From Chloroflexi bacterium AL-N1 (lineage in GTDB: Bacteria; Chloroflexota; Chloroflexia; Chloroflexales; Roseiflexaceae): DNA of 51,157 nucleotides. The number at the start of each line of letters is the position of its first letter. Position 1 is the first letter of the stretch. The notes under the pieces were generated by a model. The model searched no databases. It was not told the DNA's origin and saw nothing but the letters and a program-made list of their open reading frames with translations. Where the stretch lies: positions 1 through 51,157 of the forward strand of contig WYDT01000049.1 in assembly GCA_013122435.1 (NCBI GenBank). The letters run 5' to 3'. Made by a program: the position numbers and the translations under genes. Positions 1-7,709 of this stretch are shown one piece after another.

Positions 1-27
1 AAAGCGGCGGGCGCGCTCAGCTTGTGA
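1..27 (+). other. Possible 3' end of a truncated reading frame
   Basis: Frame 1 is open from the first base and reads KAAGALSL before a TGA at 25-27. It could be the last codons of a gene cut by the window edge. Ala/Gly-rich tails of this sort occur in TnpB-type proteins, and the other window edge lies inside a tnpB. Eight codons cannot identify a family, so this is only a possibility. Confidence 0.15.
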
Positions 28-169
28 CATGCCGACAGCATGCCATTGTTGGATAACGGGGACGCTGGCGCTGGGTCAACGCCGCATAGGTGTGATAGTG
101 CCTTATGCGACTCAGATAGGTGTATAGGTGTCCCCTCCGTAGGTGTGCTAATCTATGGTAACATTACAG

Positions 170-197
170 TTAGGGGTTGAGGGTTACGGGTTAGGGG
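170..197 (+). repeat. Telomere-like G-rich heptamer array (G-quadruplex motif)
   Basis: Four imperfect tandem heptamers run TTAGGGG, TTGAGGG, TTACGGG, TTAGGGG. This gives four runs of at least three G separated by loops of four, four and three bases, which fits the standard intramolecular G-quadruplex pattern. The array is followed at once by a GGTACC site (196-201). Confidence 0.7.
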
Positions 198-334
198 TAC
201 CCGAAACATCGTGTAGGTGGACGGCTTGCCCGTTCACCGTAACCGCACCGCCACCATGCAGAGCAATTGAGCGGCAGAGCGGAGAACAGGAACACCACGT
301 CGCACGATGGAGCAGAGCCTGAGCTTGTCGAAGT

Positions 335-354
335 CGATAGGGAGCGATAGGGAG
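335..354 (+). repeat. Two 10-bp tandem repeat units
   Basis: The decamer CGATAGGGAG is repeated exactly at 335-344 and 345-354 and followed by a partial third unit (CGATGG). Just upstream, at about 317-334, lies CCTGAGCTTGTCGAAGTC, which resembles a widespread palindromic repeat core in bacterial genomes (inference). Confidence 0.6.
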
Positions 355-805
355 CGATGGATCAGAGCGAAGAACAAATGAGTGCAGATACGCGGAGCGA
401 CCGCGTGACCGCGCCCAATTGCTCCAATGGGCATCCTGCCGCTTCGTCGTTGTTCCGCTGCGTCTCTGTGTTCAAACCACAGGTATGGTTAATCGGCGTG
501 GTGGTGCGTGTCAGGGTGACCCGCGCACCGACTTTGTGTGCATCTCAACCACGTGGTGGTACCAATGGACTGATTGTGTGGGTGCTGCGCCCGCCAGACC
601 ACCCGCAAGGCATGCCCGTCGTTTAACGCTGCATGGAGCATTGCGATGGGCGTACTCTTTGAGCATCCCATTGGTCGCGCCGCGAGGCATGCACCCCAAC
701 CATGCTCCTGTCATCGGCATTCCCGTGCGGGTTCCCAGGGCGCAGTGCCTGGGCCGGGGGTGTCGGGGCGGCGGTCCGCCCCACGCCGAAAGTATCTGTT
801 GAACA

Positions 806-867
806 TACTGGGGCTCTCGAAAGCGGCATTTGTTGTTCTCCACTTGCCGCTTTCGAGAGCCCCAGTA
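806..867. terminator. Perfect 23-bp inverted repeat, 16-nt loop
   Basis: Bases 806-828 and 845-867 are perfect reverse complements separated by 16 nt. The structure begins 68 nt beyond the stop of the minus-strand membrane-protein gene at 935, so it could end that transcript. It has no T-run on either side, so a role as a classical intrinsic terminator is uncertain; it could also be a mobile repeat. Confidence 0.45.
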
Positions 868-934
868 GCTGCCTACTTGACCGCTTGTCTCTTGTGAAGA
901 CCTGCAGTGCCATTTGGGGAGGGACATTGGATTC

Positions 935-1381
935 TCAAGGAGTCACAGGTTGATACCTTTGGCCCAGCGTTGTACACACAACAGCCAGTAGCCAGAGTGT
1001 CGGGCCAATCCATACTGTAGGTAGCCAGGGAAAAAGCCCTGGAATCATAAAGAGAATAAATAGCCCCAATTCGGTCCAGCTAATCGTGAATAGACTCAGC
1101 CAATATCCTAATCGACTATTGCGCCAGTTTAGCCACATCCCAATGATAATGGCACATAGAACGAAGAAGAGGATATGAAATGCGCCCTGTTGCAGACGCA
1201 ATCCAACACCGGCGGGTTCAACCAGTCGGGTGCCCTGAGTCCAGAGTCTGATAACCACTGGTATATGCCACAATCCCCATAGGACATATGCAATCGCACC
1301 AAGTTTGTGCCACGCCAAACCGACAATTGGTGTTATGTTGCGTTTCGAAGTTGGTGGTGATGAGATGTTTGTTTGGGACAC
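935..1381 (-). CDS. Small four-helix integral membrane protein, function unknown
   Basis: The 148-residue product has a short polar N-terminus followed by four hydrophobic segments, roughly residues 25-45, 65-85, 92-112 and 115-140, so it should sit in the cytoplasmic membrane. I do not recognise a named family. The segment WHKLGAIAYVLWGLWHI with aromatic and His residues in the first helix is its most distinctive feature. The start is a GTG at 1381, chosen because AAAGGAG lies about seven bases upstream. The next gene upstream on the same strand, a cupin lipoprotein, ends 94 bp away, so co-transcription is possible. Confidence 0.6.
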   Translation of the reverse strand: MSQTNISSPPTSKRNITPIVGLAWHKLGAIAYVLWGLWHIPVVIRLWTQGTRLVEPAGVGLRLQQGAFHILFFVLCAIIIGMWLNWRNSRLGYWLSLFTISWTELGLFILFMIPGLFPWLPTVWIGPTLWLLAVVCTTLGQRYQPVTP

Positions 1382-1474
1382 GCGAAACTCCTTTCGGAAC
1401 GTAGAGCAAGTTTTTGATCTTTTAGTCCGTAATACGGCTATCAGAAGTATTATTTCAGCAGTTGTAAAGTTGTA

Positions 1475-1999
1475 TCATTCTTCGGACATAAAAGTTGTTC
1501 CTGTTGGACCATAGCCTGCTTCTTGGGTGAGTGTTTCTCCATCTCTGGCCCACATAAAGTGTGGTGTATTTGGTGGTGTATACACGACTGAGCCAACCGG
1601 ATAGGCTGTCAACTCGGAATCCTCAAATTGTTCGCTAATTCCGTAGTACATTGTGCCTGAAATAACCGTAGTAATTCGTGCATCTGGATGTGTGTGGGCT
1701 GGAAATTGGGTGCCCTGCTTTAATTTGCCAAAGAGCACATACAACTCAGATTGCGCTGAGTCGCCAACCACCATTGCACTCTCGACACCAGAGATATTTG
1801 GATTTGCGCTCCATTCAAGATCGTCTAGTACTATGCCCGTGGCTTCAGTACCATTTGTCGATGTAGGATCATCATCTGTCGTTGAGTTAGCTCTTGAGGT
1901 GTTTGCAGATGAGCTTTCCGTAGTTGCGTTACATGCGCTCAACATGACCATACTTCCTACGGCGAGTCCTGTGAAAACTTTTCTGGTCCAAAGATTCAT
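1475..1999 (-). CDS. Cupin-domain lipoprotein
   Basis: The 174-residue product starts MNLWTRKVF and has a lipoprotein signal peptide with lipobox LSAC (Cys at about residue 23), a Ser/Thr/Asn-rich linker to about residue 55, then one cupin barrel. The barrel carries the metal-ligand pattern HTHPDAR...G...Y in its first motif and PPNTPHF in its second, giving the His residues expected in cupins. It should be anchored on the outer face of the membrane. The substrate is unknown; cupins of this kind are often small-molecule enzymes or metal-dependent sensors. I chose the ATG at 1999 over the longer frame to 2083 because AAGGAGGT lies seven bases upstream and the signal peptide then begins correctly. 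It diverges from a TetR gene with a palindromic operator between them, so it is probably a target of that repressor. Confidence 0.75.
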   Translation of the reverse strand: MNLWTRKVFTGLAVGSMVMLSACNATTESSSANTSRANSTTDDDPTSTNGTEATGIVLDDLEWSANPNISGVESAMVVGDSAQSELYVLFGKLKQGTQFPAHTHPDARITTVISGTMYYGISEQFEDSELTAYPVGSVVYTPPNTPHFMWARDGETLTQEAGYGPTGTTFMSEE

Positions 2000-2104
2000 G
2001 CGGGGACCTCCTTTTTGGCATCTAGCCTGTGATTTATTTTGTACTGATTGGTATAAAAATAGCACAGAATGATGATATTTCAAATGAGTAGATCATAAGA
2101 ATTA

Positions 2105-2120
2105 TGTACCATGTGGTACA
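2105..2120. promoter_or_regulatory. Palindromic operator, probably for the TetR-type regulator
   Basis: TGTACCATGTGGTACA has perfect 7-bp arms around a 2-bp centre. It lies between the divergent cupin and TetR genes. TGGTACAAT, an extended -10-like sequence, overlaps it on the plus strand (2114-2122), and the minus strand reads TACATAAT across the other edge. A bound dimer could therefore shut off both promoters. The link to this TetR protein is inferred from position. Confidence 0.6.
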
Positions 2121-2183
2121 ATAAAAATAAGAAATCATCATTTAGCTTTTTGTATAGAGGCAAATAAGTAGCGAGGAAAACTC

Positions 2184-2774
2184 ATGCAGCGTGGACGACC
2201 ACGTAAGTTTGATATCGATCAGGCACTGGATGCAGCAATGATAACGTTCTGGCGTTGTGGTTACCAGGCCACATCGCTTGATGATCTTACCCAGGCAATG
2301 GGGATTAACCGCCCAAGCCTCTACGCAACATTTGGTGATAAAGAGCAGCTATTCTTGCGTACTGTTGATCGCTATGCTGAGCAATATGGTGCACCGGCAA
2401 CCGCCGTGCTAGACGAATATACACACGCACGAGATGCGATACGCGCTTTCTTCAATGCCGTTATTACACAACTTACTGACACTAGGTTGCCACCTGGTTG
2501 TCTTCGTGTAAACAGTACACTTGAGTGTATTGGTGTGAATGAGGCTATCCAACGTAAGTTAGTTGAGCAACAGCTTCATCTTGAAGAGACATTCCTGTGG
2601 CGCTTGCAACGGGCACAGGACGAAGGTCAAATTTCTTCACAGGAAGATATACAAGCTTTAGCCTGTTTTTTTGCGGGAACTGTCAACAGTTTGGTTGTGC
2701 GCGCCAGTGTAGAGGCCGACGCAGATCGACTACAGCAGATGGTGGACATTGCGATGCGCGTATGGCCGGATTAA
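2184..2774 (+). CDS. TetR/AcrR-family transcriptional repressor
   Basis: The 196-residue product has an N-terminal TetR helix-turn-helix (about residues 1-55) with the hallmark RGRPRKFD start, the segment FWRCGYQATSLDDLTQAMG, and NRPSLYATFGDKEQLF. The rest is an all-helical ligand-binding and dimerisation domain containing LPPGCLRVNST, a Cys-containing segment typical of the subgroup that represses small oxidoreductase or efflux genes. The start ATG follows a GAGGAAAA ribosome site. The gene is divergent from the cupin lipoprotein and a matching palindrome lies between them, suggesting autoregulation and control of the cupin gene. The ligand is unknown. Confidence 0.88.
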   Translation: MQRGRPRKFDIDQALDAAMITFWRCGYQATSLDDLTQAMGINRPSLYATFGDKEQLFLRTVDRYAEQYGAPATAVLDEYTHARDAIRAFFNAVITQLTDTRLPPGCLRVNSTLECIGVNEAIQRKLVEQQLHLEETFLWRLQRAQDEGQISSQEDIQALACFFAGTVNSLVVRASVEADADRLQQMVDIAMRVWPD

Positions 2775-2787
2775 CGTGGGGTCCGCC

Positions 2788-3702
2788 TTACTCAATACGT
2801 GGTTTAGCGTCCTCATAATCTGGGTTATATGATTGTGCTGGGACTGGCTCGGTGTAGATGAGTTGGCGTGCCGTATCAAGATAGGCAGAGGTGCGACGGA
2901 CATAGTCTGTGGCTGTCGCATTCTGGCGGATATCGCGCGGATGTACGATGCCTTGATTGTGCCACGCTGCCAGCGTACGCCAGGTGACTGGAATCTCCTC
3001 AAGATGCGCGCGATACACACCGCGCCCGATATTTGCAGCGAGATACTCAACGGCTAATTCAGGGTCAGTAAGCTCCTGAGTCACTGTTGCATACAACTCG
3101 TGCTGGGCTTCAAAATCATCAACATCGATGGTGCTACCAGCAATGCGGAGGGTCATGGTGACAAATCCGACTTCATTGGGAAATGGCACTTGTTGTCGGT
3201 GCATCTCAAGTGCGACGGAGGGACGTAGGTTGGCGGGCCACACACTCAGATTGGTGCCGCTCATCTCGTTCGCACGTGACTGAAGATCTTGATAGAACGG
3301 GGTCAATGGACGCACTGGATGCAACACGTCCTCAAATGAACCAAAATTCTCATTGTAGAGCAACAATGCGATCATGACTGCGAATTCCTGATGATCCATC
3401 CCCGACAATTGCTGATCGTTATGCCGATGGGCCGCCGCCAGGATGATCGGTCGCAGTCGTTGCATTTCTTGCGCGAACTCAGGACGGACATAGGGTTCGA
3501 TGGTTAATCCTGGTGCTCGTCGTGTATTAGTTTTGTGGGTATCAGTAAGCGGCAACTCACGTATCAGCGTTGATGGGATTCCACCAGGTACTATTTCAGT
3601 TGGCTCACTGGCAACACCCACGGCCCAACGAAAGGGTAGCAGTATCAGGAGCACCATTGCCAGGATAGCCAATTTTATTATTTTAGGATAATAACGTTTC
3701 AC
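2788..3702 (-). CDS. Secreted lysozyme-like protein, putative peptidoglycan hydrolase
   Basis: The 304-residue product begins with a positively charged N-terminus and a hydrophobic segment (about residues 9-27), a signal peptide or anchor. The central and C-terminal part is helical. It includes ALLLYNENFGSFED, with an acidic residue in a position reminiscent of the catalytic Glu of goose-type lysozymes and lytic transglycosylases, then ANIGRGVYRA and TWRTLAAWHNQGIVHP, similar in flavour to the repeated Ala/Asn motifs of transglycosylase folds. Assignment to a peptidoglycan hydrolase is inferred from these resemblances only. It converges on the TetR gene, whose stop is 13 bp away. Confidence 0.45.
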   Translation of the reverse strand: MKRYYPKIIKLAILAMVLLILLPFRWAVGVASEPTEIVPGGIPSTLIRELPLTDTHKTNTRRAPGLTIEPYVRPEFAQEMQRLRPIILAAAHRHNDQQLSGMDHQEFAVMIALLLYNENFGSFEDVLHPVRPLTPFYQDLQSRANEMSGTNLSVWPANLRPSVALEMHRQQVPFPNEVGFVTMTLRIAGSTIDVDDFEAQHELYATVTQELTDPELAVEYLAANIGRGVYRAHLEEIPVTWRTLAAWHNQGIVHPRDIRQNATATDYVRRTSAYLDTARQLIYTEPVPAQSYNPDYEDAKPRIE

Positions 3703-3887
3703 AACTTCTTCCCTTTATTTTTTAATACATCATTACCCTCACGAGTTTATACGGCAATTTGTGTGCCACGTATCTTGTATTTTGGTACTTCTGGAGGGTA
3801 TTTCCGCATGTAGGACGATCAGCAGGGCAGATTTGGTGCACTTGATCGCCACGCTTGATCATATCTGGACACAGATTGTGCATCGTC

Positions 3888-3917
3888 TGCTCATTCTTTG
3901 TTATCCCGTGGTATAAT
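3888..3917 (+). promoter_or_regulatory. Extended -10 promoter for the DUF512-der genes
   Basis: TGGTATAAT, an extended -10 with a perfect TATAAT at 3912-3917, lies about 60 bp ahead of the ATG at 3979. The -35 region (TGCTCA at 3888-3893, 18-bp spacer) is weak, as is usual for extended -10 promoters. Transcription from here would begin after the longer upstream start at 3898, which supports the internal ATG. Confidence 0.55.
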
Positions 3918-3978
3918 ACGCTCTTGTGCGAAATATAGCCTGTATATGTGTAATCGAGATAAGACATCGGTTAGGTGT

Positions 3979-5499
3979 ATGGAATATCAACCAGATACAA
4001 AGAAAATTACTGGCGCAGGTGGCCCTATCGAGTCGATTGAACCTGACAGCATTGCCGAGAGCATCGGTCTTCAATCAGGCGATGCAGTGGTAAGTATTAA
4101 TGGCCGTCAGTTGCGCGATGTGATCGACTATCGTTTTTTGGTCGCTGATGAACATATCGAGTTATTGGTACATCGTGGCGACGATGAAATAGTATTTGAG
4201 ATCGAAAAAGACATTGATGATGACCTTGGCATTGAGTTTTCTGAGCCATTGTTTGATCGTGTACGTACATGCAACAATAAATGTCCCTTCTGTTTTTTAA
4301 CCCAGATGCCGCGTGGTATGCGTAAATCGCTGTATTTGAAAGATGACGATTATCGACTGGGGTTTTTATACGGCAACTTCGTGACCCTTACCAATCTGAC
4401 CGAAGATGACTGGCAGCGTATTGAAGAGCAACACCTCAGCCCAATGTATGTATCTACGCATGCAACCGACTCGGCGTTGCGCGCCGTACTGCTTGGCAAA
4501 CCAGATGTCCCCGATGTGCTGGAGCAGATTAAGCGATTTGGTGACATGGGTGTTGAAGTACACACGCAGATTGTCGCTATCCCTGAACTAAACGACGGTG
4601 CCGCCCTGCATCAGAGCATTCAGGAACTGGCTGCACTCTATCCAGTTGTACAGACGATTGCTATCGTTCCCGTGGGGTTGACCAAGTTCCGCTTCAATGG
4701 CAAAGCACCCCAGTCCATCAAAGCCGCTATTCAGGTACACGAAACACCCGAGTGGATCAACGAAAACTGGGAGCGCCAACCACTATGGGAGGAGTCACTC
4801 AAACTCCAATCAACTGATGTTGCACCAGCGACTGAACCGGATCTGGGACACTGTGCGCGTCAACTCGTCTCTGCTGACATTCCGCTGCGTTGCTATCGCC
4901 CTGACGAGGCAGCCAAAGTGATCGATCTGATCGAACCCTATCAAGAGCGTTTTCGCGCAGAGTTTGGCATCAGTCTGGTCTATCCATCAGATGAGTTCTA
5001 TATTTTGTGTGAGCGTGAGACACCTCCGGCAGACACCTACGATGGCATGCCACAATACTCCAACGGCGTCGGCATGACGCGTGACTTTCTTGATGGTTGG
5101 GCGAAAGCACAACGTCGGTTGCCAGCAAAGCTCAAGCGCCCGGCTGAGGTGACTCTTGTGTGTGGCACATTGATTACACCACTCTTGCAGCGTGTGATAG
5201 ACCGATTGAACCAGATCCGCAATCTTGAGGTACATCTGCTACCCGTGGTAAATGAGTTCTTCGGTGAGACAGTCACCGTGTCAGGTCTGTTGACGGGACA
5301 GGATGTTGTACCAGTACTCCGTGAGAGCGGTGCCGAACGAGCTATTCTACCGCGTGTGATGTTTGATCACATCGGCCAACGAACTATTGATGAGTATTCG
5401 CCTGAGCGTATCACCACTGAGTCTGGCGTGCCGGTGGCTGTTGTGAATGAGCCAGAAGAGCTTGTACGCTACATTCGAGCGCTCGCACGCAAAGCATAA
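3979..5499 (+). CDS. DUF512 family radical-SAM protein with N-terminal PDZ domain
   Basis: The 506-residue product opens with a PDZ-like domain (about residues 13-75, with GLQSGDAVVSINGR). A radical-SAM-type cysteine motif follows, CNNKCPFC (Cys98, Cys102, Cys105), and the family signature LKDDDYRLGFLYGN. The C-terminal half is the DUF512 domain, with GVGMTRDF, CGTLITPLLQ and LPRVMF. Such proteins are expected to hold a 4Fe-4S cluster and cleave S-adenosylmethionine; their substrate is unknown. I chose ATG 3979 because a strong -10 lies between it and the alternative start at 3898. der begins 8 bp after the stop, so the two are almost certainly co-transcribed. The same DUF512-der pairing is known in Clostridia, which suggests a role linked to translation or ribosome assembly. 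Confidence 0.9.
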   Translation: MEYQPDTKKITGAGGPIESIEPDSIAESIGLQSGDAVVSINGRQLRDVIDYRFLVADEHIELLVHRGDDEIVFEIEKDIDDDLGIEFSEPLFDRVRTCNNKCPFCFLTQMPRGMRKSLYLKDDDYRLGFLYGNFVTLTNLTEDDWQRIEEQHLSPMYVSTHATDSALRAVLLGKPDVPDVLEQIKRFGDMGVEVHTQIVAIPELNDGAALHQSIQELAALYPVVQTIAIVPVGLTKFRFNGKAPQSIKAAIQVHETPEWINENWERQPLWEESLKLQSTDVAPATEPDLGHCARQLVSADIPLRCYRPDEAAKVIDLIEPYQERFRAEFGISLVYPSDEFYILCERETPPADTYDGMPQYSNGVGMTRDFLDGWAKAQRRLPAKLKRPAEVTLVCGTLITPLLQRVIDRLNQIRNLEVHLLPVVNEFFGETVTVSGLLTGQDVVPVLRESGAERAILPRVMFDHIGQRTIDEYSPERITTESGVPVAVVNEPEELVRYIRALARKA

Positions 5500-5507
5500 T
5501 ATCTATC

Positions 5508-6860
5508 ATGAAACCAATTGTTGCTATTGTTGGGCGTCCCAACGTGGGAAAGTCCACATTCTTTAATCGTCTCATTGGTGAGCGGAAAGCGATAACTGAA
5601 GACATTCCCGGCACGACGCGTGATCGCCTGTATGGTGATACCGATTGGAATGGACGTGTCTTTACGGTCGTGGATACCGCCGGTTTATTGTTTGAAGAAG
5701 AAGATGATGACGCCCCGCTTGCCGAGATTGCCCGCCGTGTGCGGGAGCAGGCCCAACTGGCCATCGATGAAGCAGATGCCATTATCTTTATGGTCGACTC
5801 ACGTGAGGGCCTCACCACGGCTGATGTCGAAGTCGCTGAGGTGTTGCGGCTTACCTCTAAGCCGGTCATTCTGGCGGCGAACAAAGCCGATAACCCCGAA
5901 CGTTCATTTGATGCTGTTGAGTTCTATAGCCTGAACATTGGCGATCCTATCGCGATGAGCGCCTACCATGGCCTGAACACAGGCGATGTCCTTGATGCAC
6001 TGACTGAGAATCTGCCAGTAATTGAGGAAGAAGAAGCGGATGATCTGGTTAAAGTAGCCATCGTCGGTCGCCCGAATGTGGGCAAGTCCTCGTTGTTGAA
6101 TAAACTGTTGGGTACAGACCGCAGTGTCGTGAGTGCTGTACCAGGGACCACCCGTGATAGTATTGATACGCTGGTCCATATCAATGGTATTCCGATGTTA
6201 TTGATCGACACAGCAGGAGTGCGGCGACGCGGCAAAATTGACCAGGGAATCGAGAAATACAGTGTGTTGCGAGCTATGCGGGCTATTGAGCGTGCTGATG
6301 TGGCCTTACTTCTGGTTGATGCAGAAGAAGGTGTGACTGCTCAGGATACTCATATTGCTGGCATGATTCTGGAACGATTGAAGGGCGTTGCCATTCTGGT
6401 CAATAAATGGGATTTGATTGTCAAGGATGACACAACGTTTAATACCTTTGCTGATCATATTCGGGCCTGGTTTAAGTTTGTGCCCTATGCACCGATACTA
6501 TTCGTTTCGGCCCTGACGGGTCAGCGTGTTGATAAGGTATTGCCACTGGCACTCGACATCTCGGATCAGCGTCATCGTCGCATCTCAACTTCGGATCTCA
6601 ATGACCTGCTACGTAAGGCAACCTATGAGCACCCGCCCACGTCGGTGCATAAAGGTGCACATTTACGCCTCTATTATGCGACGCAGCCGCAGGTCAATCC
6701 ACCCGTTTTTCTGTTCTTCACTAATGATGCGAATCAGGTCCACTGGGGCTATGGACGGTATCTCGAAAACCGTATCCGTGATCGTTATGGTTTTGATGGT
6801 ACGCCGATCAAGGTGGTCTTTCGCACGCGTGATGAGAAAAAAGACAAGAAACGCCGTTAG
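5508..6860 (+). CDS. der: Ribosome biogenesis GTPase Der (EngA)
   Basis: The 450-residue product has the unique double-GTPase layout of Der. The first G domain has GRPNVGKS at 9-16, DTAG at 56-59 and NKAD at 125-128. An acidic linker (EEEEADD) leads to a second G domain with GRPNVGKS at 187-194, DTAG at 234-237 and NKWD at 299-302. A C-terminal KH-like domain (about 355-440) and a Lys/Arg-rich tail follow. The family binds the 50S subunit and is needed for its late assembly. Length is normal. It follows the DUF512 gene by 8 bp without a clear ribosome site of its own, so translational coupling is likely. Confidence 0.97.
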   Translation: MKPIVAIVGRPNVGKSTFFNRLIGERKAITEDIPGTTRDRLYGDTDWNGRVFTVVDTAGLLFEEEDDDAPLAEIARRVREQAQLAIDEADAIIFMVDSREGLTTADVEVAEVLRLTSKPVILAANKADNPERSFDAVEFYSLNIGDPIAMSAYHGLNTGDVLDALTENLPVIEEEEADDLVKVAIVGRPNVGKSSLLNKLLGTDRSVVSAVPGTTRDSIDTLVHINGIPMLLIDTAGVRRRGKIDQGIEKYSVLRAMRAIERADVALLLVDAEEGVTAQDTHIAGMILERLKGVAILVNKWDLIVKDDTTFNTFADHIRAWFKFVPYAPILFVSALTGQRVDKVLPLALDISDQRHRRISTSDLNDLLRKATYEHPPTSVHKGAHLRLYYATQPQVNPPVFLFFTNDANQVHWGYGRYLENRIRDRYGFDGTPIKVVFRTRDEKKDKKRR

Positions 6861-6866
6861 TTTCCC

Positions 6867-6920
6867 TGCGCTCAAAACAACTGGAATTGCACCCACCAGG
6901 CTCCAGTTGTTTTGAGCGCA
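6867..6920. terminator. Perfect 19-bp inverted repeat after der
   Basis: Bases 6867-6885 and 6902-6920 are perfect reverse complements with a 16-nt loop, starting six bases after the der stop codon. Position argues for a transcription terminator, but there is no T-run. Stem and loop sizes match the structure at 806-867, although the sequences differ. Confidence 0.6.
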
Positions 6921-7068
6921 TCCATGGTTTCGCTCCAGCACGTACTAATCCATGTGTTCGTCGTTCCCTCAATAAGTGTGCATCTTATGGGCTGTCTGGT
7001 ACAGCCTTTATAAGCCGGGTGTGCCGCTTTTTGTTGACATAATAAATAAACAAGAAAGAAGTATAGCT

Positions 7069-7632
7069 ATGTCTATTAGCGATAATGGTGCATCACACAC
7101 CAAAGAAATCACGACGCTTGGAGGCGGTTGTTTCTGGTGTCTCGAAGCTGTGTTTGATGAATTACAAGGGGTTGATGATGTCGTCTCCGGGTATGCTGGC
7201 GGCTCGACCATCAATCCGACGTATCAGCAGGTTTGTTCTGAGACGACTGGTCACGCTGAGGTGGTACAGCTAACCTTCGATCCACAGCTAATCTCTTTTG
7301 CGGATATTCTCAAGGTGTTCTTTAGCATCCACGATCCAACAACGTTGAATCGCCAGGGTGCTGATGTTGGGACACAATACCGCTCGGCCATTTTTTTTCA
7401 TACGCCTGAACAACAGGCAATCGCAGCGCAGGTCATTGCGGAGATCAACAAAGCAGGGATCTGGAATAGACCTATTGTGACGGAAGTAACACCGTTGGAG
7501 ACATTCTATCCGGCTGAAGATTATCATCAGGAATATTTCCAGTACAATGGTGAACAGCCCTACTGTCAGGTGGTCATTGCACCAAAAGTTGCGAAGTTCC
7601 GTAAAGAATATCTGAACCGTCTCAAAAAGTAA
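7069..7632 (+). CDS. msrA: Peptide methionine-S-sulfoxide reductase MsrA
   Basis: The 187-residue product has the MsrA signature GGGCFWC (nucleophile Cys21), followed by VVSGYAGG and ETTGHAEVVQ, then FFSIHDPTTLNRQG and GTQYRSAIF, all standard for the family. A Cys near the C-terminus (QPYCQV) may be a resolving residue. It reduces methionine S-sulfoxide in proteins using thioredoxin, acting as oxidative damage repair in the cytoplasm. The ATG at 7069 is preferred over the frame opening at 6976 because AAGAAAG precedes it and the upstream residues match nothing in the family. It appears to be a single-gene transcript between two hairpins. Confidence 0.96.
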   Translation: MSISDNGASHTKEITTLGGGCFWCLEAVFDELQGVDDVVSGYAGGSTINPTYQQVCSETTGHAEVVQLTFDPQLISFADILKVFFSIHDPTTLNRQGADVGTQYRSAIFFHTPEQQAIAAQVIAEINKAGIWNRPIVTEVTPLETFYPAEDYHQEYFQYNGEQPYCQVVIAPKVAKFRKEYLNRLKK

Positions 7633-7659
7633 TTTATTGCCATCATATGTACTGTTAGG

Positions 7660-7690
7660 ACGGCAGAGGTACTTCAAGCTCTGCCGTTTT
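7660..7690 (+). terminator. Intrinsic terminator after msrA
   Basis: ACGGCAGAG (7660-7668) pairs with CTCTGCCGT (7679-7687), followed by a short T-run. It begins 28 bp after the msrA stop. The TTG that would extend the next gene upstream falls within this structure. Confidence 0.8.
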
Positions 7691-7709
7691 GCATGCCACG
7701 GAGGTGCTT

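Larger units (their letters stand above)
1..934. other. Non-coding stretch rich in short repeats
   Basis: I see no believable gene here. Overlapping open frames exist on both strands between about 230 and 950, but none has a recognisable domain or a good ribosome site, and their protein sequences look like translated repeats. The octamer ATAGGTGT occurs at 86-93, 116-123 and 124-131, with a related TAGGTGT at 140-146. Further on are a G-rich heptamer array (170-197), a 10-bp tandem repeat (335-354) and a long inverted repeat (806-867). The segment 500-800 is visibly more GC-rich than its surroundings. It may be the remains of mobile DNA or a repeat-rich spacer. Confidence 0.5.

Noticed and set aside
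511..927. 138-codon minus-strand frame in the left spacer
   Set aside because: It runs through the inverted repeat at 806-867, has no ribosome site or recognisable domain, and overlaps open frames of similar length in other phases, as expected for GC-rich non-coding DNA.
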